NCBI GenBank assembly: GCA_020832665.1
Contig: JAFIEG010000044.1
Coordinates: forward strand, 1 to 33,144
Reading direction: 5' to 3'
DNA: 33,144 bases
Source of the DNA: Pararhodobacter sp.
Lineage (GTDB): Bacteria > Pseudomonadota > Alphaproteobacteria > Rhodobacterales > Rhodobacteraceae
Shown here: piece after piece, positions 26,729 to 33,144 of the stretch
How positions within the stretch are numbered: position 1 is the stretch's first letter
Layout of the letters: each line of letters opens with the position of its first letter
Translations under genes and position numbers: made by a program
Notes under the pieces: generated by a model
The model's input: only the letters and a program-made list of their open reading frames with translations
The model's database searches: none
What the model was told of the DNA's origin: nothing

Positions 26729-27673
26729 TCAGGCCTCGACCGCGCCGAACGCCATCAGACGGCTGCGCGCGGCGCGAAATTCATTCTCCAGCCGGTCCAC
26801 GACCCGCGCCACTGGCTCGACTTCGCGCACCGCGCCCACGCCCTGCCCCGCCGACCAGACATCGGCCCAGCGCTTGCCCTTGAAGGACTGGCCGCTGTCA
26901 TAGGCGCGGTTTGGCGCGTCGGGCATGTTGTCAGGGTCAAGCCCATTGGCGACGAGCGAGGGTTTCAGCCAGCTTGCCGGCGTGCCGGTGATGCCGGCGC
27001 TGACCAGCAGATCCTCTATCTGCGCTTCCACCACCATGTCGCGATAGGCTTGCGGCGCCATGCTTTCAGGCGTGGCGATGAAGCGCGTGCCCATATAGAC
27101 GGCATCAGCCCCCGCAGCCAGCGCGCCGGCCACGCCCGCGCCATCGGTGATGCCGCCGCCGATAATCACTGGCCCGTCGAAGAATTCGCGCACCGCGCTG
27201 ACAAAGGCAAAGGGCGACAGCGCGCCGGTATGCCCGCCGGCGCCGGCGCAGATGCAGGCCAGCCCGTGCGCGCCGGCCGCGACCGCCTTTCTGGCAAGCG
27301 CCACGGTGGTGACATCGGCAAATACCTTGCCGCCATAACCCTCGACCACCGCCACCGCCGGTTTCGGCGAGCCCAGCGCGGTGACCACGAAGGGCGGGCG
27401 GTGCTTTGCCACCAGCGCCAGATCCTCGGGCAGGCGGGCGTTCGATCTGTGCGTGACCAGATTGGCGCACCAGGGTGCCGCGCCCGCGGTTTCGCGCGCG
27501 ATGCGGGTCATCCATTCATCAAGCTTGTCGATGCTGCGCGCATTGGGCGTGGGAAAGGCGCCGATGATGCCGGCCTTGCAGGCGGCGATCACCAGATCAG
27601 GCCCCGATATCAGAAACATCGGCGCGGCAAAGACCGGCAGGCGCAGCGAGGGCAGTTGCAGGGCGGGGTGCAT
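26729..27673 (-). CDS. Nitronate monooxygenase family flavoprotein
   Basis: A 314-residue TIM-barrel FMN protein of the nitronate monooxygenase (2-nitropropane dioxygenase) family. The N-terminal LRLPVFAAPMFLISGPDLVIA, the catalytic-His region CAGAGGHTG (H148) and the FMN phosphate site GGGITDGAGVAGALAAGADAVYMGTRF are visible. Members oxidise propionate-3-nitronate or other nitronates, and the fold is shared with FabK-type enoyl reductases. The physiological substrate here is therefore uncertain, and a reductase or oxidase role on a pathway intermediate is possible. Its ATG shares one base with the upstream TAA stop, showing tight coupling to the aldehyde dehydrogenase gene. Confidence 0.88.
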   Translation of the reverse strand: MHPALQLPSLRLPVFAAPMFLISGPDLVIAACKAGIIGAFPTPNARSIDKLDEWMTRIARETAGAAPWCANLVTHRSNARLPEDLALVAKHRPPFVVTALGSPKPAVAVVEGYGGKVFADVTTVALARKAVAAGAHGLACICAGAGGHTGALSPFAFVSAVREFFDGPVIIGGGITDGAGVAGALAAGADAVYMGTRFIATPESMAPQAYRDMVVEAQIEDLLVSAGITGTPASWLKPSLVANGLDPDNMPDAPNRAYDSGQSFKGKRWADVWSAGQGVGAVREVEPVARVVDRLENEFRAARSRLMAFGAVEA

Positions 27674-29358
27674 TAGCTGCCCTCCTTCACCGGGCGGCGC
27701 GACTGCGCCACGGCAAAGCGCGGCGCCACGAAGGCCAGATTGGTCAGCGTGGCATTGCCCGCCGGGTTCAGCCCGGTGACATGGTAATCGCTATAGGCGG
27801 CGGCAAAGTTCAGCGGCATCGCCCCGGTCAGGTTGGTGGTGAGCTGCGCGCCGGCATTTGCGTAGGCTTCCTCGGCGCGGGCGATGAAATCCTCGTCGGT
27901 GGCGTAAAGGAATGCCGTCAGCCCGCCGCGCTCCTTCACATCTTGCGTGGCGCGGGAAAGCGCATCCTCGGCGCTGTCGCAGCGGATGACAAAGCTGATG
28001 GGGCCAAAACGCTCTTCGCCGTAAAGCTCGCGCGACTGGGGCGTGACCTGCAGCATCAACGGCGTGGCGGTGCGCGCGGAGGGGAAATCGGGGTGTTCAT
28101 AGGGCCGGCTTTCCAGCAGCACGCGGCCCTGCGCCGCGCCCTCGTCGCGCATCTGTTCCATCAAGGCCAGCGTCTGCGGCGCCTGGATGGTGGCCATGAT
28201 CATCGCTGCCTTGCGCGGGTCTTCGACCAGCCGCGCCACGGCATCGGCCAGCCTTTGTGCCACCTCGTCAAAGCCAACCTTGCCCTGCGGCGTGTCCACC
28301 CCATCGGCGGGCACATAGACATTCTGCGGGCTGGTGCACATCTGCGCCGAGAACATGCACATGGTGGTGGCCAGCGAACGAAGCGCCGCGTCAAGGTCAT
28401 CAGCGCCTTGCAAGACCACGGTGTTGCAGCCCGCGGTTTCGGTAAAGGCGATGGCGGGATGGGCGTTTTCCTCGACCCATTTGCCGAAACGGGTGGAGCC
28501 GGTGAAATCGACGATGGCGCATTTGGGGTGCTTGATCAGCGCCTTGCCCAGCGGCTGCGCCTTCGTATCCAGCGCCATCGTTACCAGATTGGGGTCGAAC
28601 CCGGCTGCTTGCAGCACCTGCCGGCACACGCGCACGGTGATCGCCATGGGCAGCACCGTATCTGGGTGGGGCTTGACGATGACAGCATTGCCGGTGGCAA
28701 GGCTGGCCAGCATCGAGGGCCAGGCGTTCCAGCTTGGAAAACTGGCGCAGGCAAAGCACACCGCCACCCCGCGAGGGACAATGCGATAGGTCTTTTCCAG
28801 CCGGATTTCCGAAGGGCCGAAGCGGCGCTCCCAGCCGGCTTTCGGCGTGACCGCGCGCATGGCTTCCTCGGCATAGACCAGCGCCTCGATCCCGCGGTCG
28901 AGCGCATTCACACCCGAGCCGGCATAGGCCATGTTGTAGCTTTGCCCGGCGGTGTGCATGACGGCATGCACCAGCGTGAACAGATGCTCGCGGTAGAGCG
29001 TATCCAGCACCTCCATCAGCGCGCCCAGCCGCGCCTCGATCGGCGCGCGTGCCCAGGCCGGCATGGCGGATTGGGCGGCATCGAACAGCGCATCGATATC
29101 GGCCTGCGGATAGGTGATGCCCAGCGGTGCTTGCGTATAGGGCGAGATCTCTTCACCCAGCCGCCCGATGGTGCCGGGTTGATCAAGATCGAAGGGCTGG
29201 CCCAGCATGGCCTCGTATGCCGCCTTGCCCGAAGCCGCCGCGGCCTCGGCATTCGGATAGGCCTTGGGCATCTCGGGATAGGGCGACCAGCAATGGCGCT
29301 CGCGGCAGGCCTCGCGCGCGCGCTCCAGCGTGGGCAGGTGCTTGTCAAAGAGCATCAT
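27673..29358 (-). CDS. PaaN-like aldehyde dehydrogenase
   Basis: A 561-residue NAD(P)-type aldehyde dehydrogenase matching the PaaN group named from phenylacetate degradation. The nucleotide-binding lysine is in GNAVIVKPHPDT (K229), the general base Glu in AFTETAGCNTVVL (E307) and the catalytic Cys in FSAQMCTSPQNVYVP (C341). The C-terminal MaoC-like hydratase domain of E. coli PaaZ is absent; this is the shorter, hydratase-free form. No other paa genes (paaABCDE, paaK, paaG) are in the window, so phenylacetate as substrate is doubtful and oxidation of another aldehyde is likely. The start ATG at 29358 follows GGAGG by 5 nt and overlaps the preceding stop by 4 nt. Confidence 0.88.
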   Translation of the reverse strand: MMLFDKHLPTLERAREACRERHCWSPYPEMPKAYPNAEAAAASGKAAYEAMLGQPFDLDQPGTIGRLGEEISPYTQAPLGITYPQADIDALFDAAQSAMPAWARAPIEARLGALMEVLDTLYREHLFTLVHAVMHTAGQSYNMAYAGSGVNALDRGIEALVYAEEAMRAVTPKAGWERRFGPSEIRLEKTYRIVPRGVAVCFACASFPSWNAWPSMLASLATGNAVIVKPHPDTVLPMAITVRVCRQVLQAAGFDPNLVTMALDTKAQPLGKALIKHPKCAIVDFTGSTRFGKWVEENAHPAIAFTETAGCNTVVLQGADDLDAALRSLATTMCMFSAQMCTSPQNVYVPADGVDTPQGKVGFDEVAQRLADAVARLVEDPRKAAMIMATIQAPQTLALMEQMRDEGAAQGRVLLESRPYEHPDFPSARTATPLMLQVTPQSRELYGEERFGPISFVIRCDSAEDALSRATQDVKERGGLTAFLYATDEDFIARAEEAYANAGAQLTTNLTGAMPLNFAAAYSDYHVTGLNPAGNATLTNLAFVAPRFAVAQSRRPVKEGS

Positions 29359-29795
29359 GCGCGCCTCCAGATCAGCCGGTGGTGGCGGGATATGTCGCTG
29401 CCGGGAATGGTATCGCTGGCCGAAAGCGTGAGAAGATCGCCATCAAGCGCCATGTCGCGGCGCTGTTCGCTGCCCACGAAATTGGGGTTCAGCGCATGGG
29501 TCACGCGATGCGTCACGCAACCCGCGCCATGGTCAATCTCGTAGCGCCCGGCATAGTGGAAATAGCTTTCAAACGCCGCCAGCCGCTCGCCCTCGGGGGC
29601 GCTGCGCACGCTGGCGCTTGAAAGCCGCCCGCGCCCGGCGCGCGCGATCACCGCCGACATGTGCCCGTCATCGGTATAGACCAGAAGGCCCGAGGCATCA
29701 GCGCCATAAGGGTAGCTGGGCGCGCGCCCGTCGCCATAGGCGATCTCCCATCGCTCCAGTTTCCAGGCGCCGGCAAGGGGGTTGGCACCGCTCAT
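29355..29795 (-). CDS. Lipocalin-like domain protein
   Basis: A 146-residue protein resembling the lipocalin-like (Lipocalin_5 type) family: LAGAWKLERWEIAYGDGR at the start, YPYGADASGLLVYTDDGHMSAVI, then FHYAGRYEID and SDISRHHRLIWRR at the end. No signal peptide is present, so it should be cytoplasmic. Such proteins are small beta-barrels; some bind or transform hydrophobic molecules. Its start overlaps the oxygenase stop and its stop overlaps the aldehyde dehydrogenase start, each by 4 nt, so it is translated as part of the same unit. A role in holding or isomerising the cleavage product is a guess from position. Confidence 0.72.
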   Translation of the reverse strand: MSGANPLAGAWKLERWEIAYGDGRAPSYPYGADASGLLVYTDDGHMSAVIARAGRGRLSSASVRSAPEGERLAAFESYFHYAGRYEIDHGAGCVTHRVTHALNPNFVGSEQRRDMALDGDLLTLSASDTIPGSDISRHHRLIWRRA

Positions 29796-31270
29796 GCCGC
29801 CTGCGCCGCGTCAAGCTGCGCCTGACGCACCCAGCAGGAATGAAAGCCATGCGGCACGCGCTGCGGCACGATCACCCGCGCCAGCGGCCCCGCCGAGATA
29901 TCCTTGGCGTCATGCACCCAGACTTCCGAGCGCTCGGCCAGCCCGTTCCACACGAAGCCGACGATATAGCCGTCATCCTCTTCCACCGCGCCGTCGCGCG
30001 GGGCGAAGGGCGCCTCGGAAAACCAGAACCCCTCGCCGGGATGGCAGGCAACGGCGCCGCCGGTTTGCAGATCATATTTCACCAGCCCGGCGAAATGCGG
30101 CTGCTCCAGCGTGCGCGGGCGGCCCATCAGCACGTTATAGGTGTAGCGGTTCTTGCGACCCTGCCAGCCCATGTTGATCATCGGAAATTCGGTGTTGAGG
30201 ATGTCATCGACCACCCCCTCGCGCGCCTCGCCGGTGGCCAGATTCATGCGCCACTGATACATCTCGTAATCAGTGCCCTGCGTGCCGATGGTGAACAGCA
30301 GCCGGCGCACATCGAGGCTGCCGTCATAGCCGCGCGGCATGGCATAGGGCGTGCCGATCATCACCACCTCGGTCTCGCCCCTGGCGTTCACCTCTTCCCA
30401 GGCATTGGCGACATGCAGCATGTAGCGCGGCTCGAACTCGAACCATTTCGGCGCCCCACCGGCACGCGGGATCACGGCATAGCGCGTGGGCCAGTCCTGC
30501 CGGAACTCAAGGCTGTAGCGCCCGGCCTCCAGCGCCGCCGGATTGTTGATCAGCGGGAAGTCATGCAGGATGACATGGTTTTCGGTCATCCCCATGTCAT
30601 GCGGCAGGCGCGGGCCCGGCAGCGGCACATCCTGCAACAGCTTCAGCGCGCCATCCGCGCCGATGACGCCGAAATGCATGTAGGGCGGGCGGTTGCCATA
30701 GGCGAAGAAGAGAAACTCGCCCGTATGCTCGTCAACGCGCGAATGCGCCGAAATCTGCAAACCCACCAGCCGCGGATCATGTTCCAGCTTGCCCAGCGTG
30801 GCCAGGGTGAACGGGTCCATCACATAGGCCGCGCCGCCGCGATACCAGGTGGCATAGAGCCGGCCATTGTGGAACACCACATCGGTGTTGGCCACATTCT
30901 TCATGGCGTCATCGGGCAGCGCGCCCTCGGGCATGCGGTCCTTCAGCCCGGGCCAGAGCGCGCGCCCGGCCTCACGCTCGGCGCGCAGCCCCTCGGTGAG
31001 CACATAGCGGTTGCGATAGCTGGCCTTGCCGCCCTGGATATGCACGGCATGCAGCATGCCGTCGCCATCGAACCAGTGATACTTGCCATGCGGCCCATGC
31101 GCCGGCGAGGGACCGTTGCGCACATACATGCCGTTCAGATCATCGGGCAATTCGCCGATCACCTCCAGATCATGCGCTTCGATCTCGCGATGGATGGGCG
31201 CGAAAGGGCCCTGCATCGAGGCATCGGGCACGAACCAGTTGGAGCGGTCGGGGAAGCGATCGAGTCCCAT
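29792..31270 (-). CDS. Carotenoid/stilbene cleavage oxygenase (RPE65 family), second copy
   Basis: A 492-residue member of the carotenoid cleavage oxygenase family: non-heme Fe(II) enzymes that split a C=C bond with O2 to give two carbonyl compounds. All four iron-ligand histidines are visible: H176 in ISAHSRVDEHTGE, H224 in LPHDMGMTENHV, H286 in YMLHVANAWEE and H477 in PHGFHSCW. The family start MYVRNGPSPAHGP and WFDGDGMLH are also present. Substrates in the family include carotenoids, apocarotenoids, lignostilbenes and isoeugenol-type phenylpropenoids. It is 43 nt downstream of a paralogue and overlaps the lipocalin-like gene by 4 nt. Confidence 0.92.
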   Translation of the reverse strand: MGLDRFPDRSNWFVPDASMQGPFAPIHREIEAHDLEVIGELPDDLNGMYVRNGPSPAHGPHGKYHWFDGDGMLHAVHIQGGKASYRNRYVLTEGLRAEREAGRALWPGLKDRMPEGALPDDAMKNVANTDVVFHNGRLYATWYRGGAAYVMDPFTLATLGKLEHDPRLVGLQISAHSRVDEHTGEFLFFAYGNRPPYMHFGVIGADGALKLLQDVPLPGPRLPHDMGMTENHVILHDFPLINNPAALEAGRYSLEFRQDWPTRYAVIPRAGGAPKWFEFEPRYMLHVANAWEEVNARGETEVVMIGTPYAMPRGYDGSLDVRRLLFTIGTQGTDYEMYQWRMNLATGEAREGVVDDILNTEFPMINMGWQGRKNRYTYNVLMGRPRTLEQPHFAGLVKYDLQTGGAVACHPGEGFWFSEAPFAPRDGAVEEDDGYIVGFVWNGLAERSEVWVHDAKDISAGPLARVIVPQRVPHGFHSCWVRQAQLDAAQAA

Positions 31271-31313
31271 GCGGGATTCCTTTCCTTGTCAGATGCGCTT
31301 TGCAGCGACCGTA

Positions 31314-32801
31314 TCAGCCGCGCGGGCGGGCCAGAAGTCCGTCGCGGAAATCGGCGCCATTGGCCCAGCAGGAATGCGTGCCCGAGGCCAGCTGATGCGG
31401 CAGTTGCACCCGGCAGACCGGGCCATCCTCGAAGCGCTTGCAATCGATCAGGATCAGCTCCGACTTGCCGGTGCCCTCGTTGATGACGAAGCTCGCCAGA
31501 TAGCCGTCATCCTCTTCCGTTGCGCCGATTCGCGGGGCAAAGGGGGCCTCGGATGCAAACTGCCCCTCGGGCAGCACAATCTGCCAGCTTTCGCCGGTGT
31601 GCAGGTCATGCTTCACATAGCCGTTGAAGATGAACCAGCCCGGCACCTGCACCGCCGAATAGGCATAGCGATAGGGGCGGCCGGCGTATTTCTGGTTGAT
31701 CATGCCGAATTCGAGGATGCGGTCATCGAGCCGTTCCTCGCGCGTTTCGCCGGTCTTGAGGTTGAAGCGCCAGCGATGCAGCTTGGTGCCCATCTTGTGC
31801 TGATCAAGATAGGACATCATGCGCTCGTAACCCGGCTTCGCGCCCTCGTAATTCGTGGGCATCGGGTCTTCCTGGAAATAGCCGTCGAGCACGATCTCGT
31901 CGCCCTCTTCATAGGCGTTGAGAAAGTGCAGAACGAAGGTTGGCGCGGCCTCAAACCAGATGATGTCTTCCGGCCCGCCCCGGCGCGGGATGACGGCGAA
32001 TCGCGATTTCATGTCGGGATAGAACCGCACCACATGCTTGCCGCGAGCCAGCGTCTCGGGGTCCCAGAACAGCGGGAAATCGTTGAGGATGGCGTAGTTC
32101 TCGGTAAAGGCCATGTCATGCGGCAGGCGCGGTCCCGGCAGCGGCACGGGCACATAATGCACCAGCCGGTCATAGCGATCGACAACGCCGTAATGCATGT
32201 AGGGCGGCTTCTTCGAGTAGTTGAAGAACAGCAATTCGCCGGTGTGCTCGTCAACCTTGGTATGGGCCGAGATGCCATCCTCGGGCGACCAGTCGGGCGG
32301 GCCTGACTGATCGAGCGTCTCCGGGTCCAGCCGGTAGCCCTCGCCGCACTGGAAATAGGTAGTCAGCGCCTGGCCGGCATGCACCACGACATCGGTCGAC
32401 GAGGCATCCTTCAACCCGCCATGCGCGCCCCAGCCCGGCCGCTTCGACAGGCGCGGGTCTTCCATCAGCCCGGCCCAGAGCCGGCCACCCGCTTCCATTT
32501 CCGCACGCAACCCGGCGGTGTCGATGAAGCGGTTGCGATAGCTGACCTTTCCATCGCGGATCAGAGCCATGTGCAGCATGCCGTCGCCATCAAAAGGGTG
32601 ATACCGGCTCAGCGACTGGTGCAGCGGGTTTTGCGTGTTGCGCAGATAGACACCGTCGATATCGCGCGGCACCGCGCCCTCGATGACCGGCAGTTCCTCG
32701 GCATCCACCTCTTCATGCAGGGGCGCCCAGGGGCCTTGCAGATAGGGATGATCACCCGGATCGATGGACCCGTCCAGACGACGGACAAGCTTGACTGACA
32801 T
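31314..32801 (-). CDS. Carotenoid/stilbene cleavage oxygenase (RPE65 family), first copy
   Basis: A 495-residue paralogue of the next gene. The four Fe(II) histidines are H180 in ISAHTKVDEHTGE, H228 in LPHDMAFTENYA, H292 in FVLHFLNAYEE and H476 in SGTHSCWANG, the last embedded in a slightly different sequence from the usual PHGFHG. VYLRNTQNPLHQSLSRYHPFDGDGMLH marks the family N-terminus. The two copies share the overall frame but diverge clearly, suggesting different substrates or cleavage positions. The start ATG at 32801 sits just behind GGGGGAG; a longer frame upstream enters the A+T-rich promoter region and is rejected. It is the first gene of the long minus-strand cluster. Confidence 0.92.
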   Translation of the reverse strand: MSVKLVRRLDGSIDPGDHPYLQGPWAPLHEEVDAEELPVIEGAVPRDIDGVYLRNTQNPLHQSLSRYHPFDGDGMLHMALIRDGKVSYRNRFIDTAGLRAEMEAGGRLWAGLMEDPRLSKRPGWGAHGGLKDASSTDVVVHAGQALTTYFQCGEGYRLDPETLDQSGPPDWSPEDGISAHTKVDEHTGELLFFNYSKKPPYMHYGVVDRYDRLVHYVPVPLPGPRLPHDMAFTENYAILNDFPLFWDPETLARGKHVVRFYPDMKSRFAVIPRRGGPEDIIWFEAAPTFVLHFLNAYEEGDEIVLDGYFQEDPMPTNYEGAKPGYERMMSYLDQHKMGTKLHRWRFNLKTGETREERLDDRILEFGMINQKYAGRPYRYAYSAVQVPGWFIFNGYVKHDLHTGESWQIVLPEGQFASEAPFAPRIGATEEDDGYLASFVINEGTGKSELILIDCKRFEDGPVCRVQLPHQLASGTHSCWANGADFRDGLLARPRG

Positions 32802-32995
32802 GGTCTCCCCCTGCCGAACAAGCCTGGCACAGCTTTGGTCAGCGATTTTTACTTTCTTTATTGAACCTGAAGATTGCAAGTTAAGCTGAATCTGTCAACA
32901 ATAATTTGAGCCGGCGCGGGAGGGGGAGTGCATCTTGCCTGTCCGGCGTCGCGGGCGGCATCTCGGCTTGTGTCGCGGTGTTTCGATTGCGAAAG
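32802..32995 (-). promoter_or_regulatory. Promoter region of the oxygenase-Liv cluster
   Basis: The stretch about 32829-32915 is visibly richer in A+T than anything else nearby. On the minus strand, TTGACA (32898-32893) is a perfect -35, followed by a 17-nt spacer and AATCTT (32875-32870), a weak -10, suggesting a regulated promoter. AGATT (32871-32875) and AATCT (32889-32893) form a short inverted repeat across the spacer and could be an operator half-site pair. I see no gene in this stretch. Confidence 0.5.
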
Positions 32996-33028
32996 GAAAA
33001 CCCCAGGGCCTGGGGGGCCCCGGGGTTT
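32996..33028 (-). terminator. Intrinsic terminator of the right-edge gene
   Basis: GGGGTTT (33022-33028) pairs with AAACCCC (32998-33004) and GGCCC (33016-33020) with GGGCC (33006-33010), one mismatch between the stems, 5-nt loop. On the minus strand it is followed by TTTTCCTTTC. The orientation fits a gene ending at 33090 and insulates the cluster promoter. Confidence 0.75.
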
Positions 33029-33089
33029 GCTGGCATATCGGGCGAAAGGGAGCGCGCGCGGGGCAAATTGCCCGGTCGATGCTCCGGCT

Positions 33090-33144
33090 TCAGGCGGCGA
33101 AGAGGGTGCGCGCCTCGGCGGGGCTGAGCACGGGCCGCGCGGCG
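33090..33144 (-). CDS. C-terminal end of an unidentified protein (partial)
   Basis: The minus strand reads an open frame from the window edge ending ARPVLSPAEARTLFAA and a TGA at 33092-33090. Only 17 residues are visible, too few to assign a family. The sequence looks like normal coding text, and a strong terminator in the matching orientation follows 62 nt later. That combination is why I report it. Confidence 0.55.
   Translation of the reverse strand, partial: AARPVLSPAEARTLFAA

Noticed and set aside
25308-26903. Long plus-strand open frame opposite the thiolase and regulator genes
   Set aside because: Arg/Gln/His-rich shadow translation typical of antisense G+C-rich DNA; the minus-strand proteins have full catalytic motifs.
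32881-33066. 61-codon minus-strand frame in the cluster promoter region
   Set aside because: It contains the terminator hairpin and the TTGACA promoter; not a plausible gene.
32906-33127. 73-codon plus-strand frame at the right edge
   Set aside because: It spans a strong minus-strand terminator and a competing C-terminal coding end; no motif or ribosome-binding site.

Overview
The window is G+C-rich bacterial DNA that looks like an alphaproteobacterium of the Rhodobacterales (Rhodobacteraceae). Three things point there: the divergent comEC / gltX-gltA arrangement, the NfuA and TsaB block, and three copies of an extragenic GCCGGGGGGA-type hairpin element that I associate with that order. The organism call is from recall and style, not from a database search.

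Layout. Positions 1-187 hold one copy of the extragenic repeat, then an implausible poly-C/poly-G tract that is probably a contig-end artefact. 188-1834: a BKACE (DUF849) beta-keto acid cleavage enzyme diverges from a TetR regulator, with a clear palindromic operator between them. 1887-2964: two tandem, mutually related small secreted proteins that I cannot assign, lying on the 3' side of a tRNA-Leu(UAA) gene (3123-3209). 3243-7043: acetoacetyl-CoA synthetase divergent from a second AMP-forming acyl-CoA ligase of the DmdB-like type. 7082-17742: a mostly housekeeping block with comEC, gltX, gltA, mazG, clpB, a small PilZ-like protein, nfuA and tsaB. 17830-32801: thirteen consecutive minus-strand genes with very tight spacing. 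32802-33144: an A+T-richer promoter region, a strong terminator, and the last 17 codons of another minus-strand gene that runs off the window.

The 15-kb minus-strand cluster is the most interesting part. Read in the direction of transcription it encodes two RPE65-type carotenoid/stilbene cleavage oxygenases, a small lipocalin-like protein, a PaaN-like aldehyde dehydrogenase, a nitronate-monooxygenase-family flavoprotein, a thiolase, a double HxlR-type regulator with two identical zinc-ligand patterns, a complete LivHMGF ABC transporter, an acyl-CoA synthetase, and a Tat-exported LivK-type binding protein. Five junctions overlap by 1-4 nt and three more are 3 nt apart. The set reads as a self-contained uptake-and-degradation system: import of an organic acid or other small molecule, CoA activation, oxidative C=C cleavage to aldehydes, aldehyde oxidation, and thiolysis. 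The substrate cannot be read from sequence. Apocarotenoids, stilbenoids or phenylpropenoids are the reasonable candidates from the oxygenase family.

BKACE releases acetoacetate and the nearby AacS activates it, so the left end may also be a small metabolic unit. Start codons were chosen from ribosome-binding sites and family starts. Several differ from the longest open frame: aacS, the DmdB-like ligase (TTG), gltA, mazG, the PilZ-like gene, nfuA, tsaB, livH, the fadD-like ligase, the first oxygenase and both secreted proteins.
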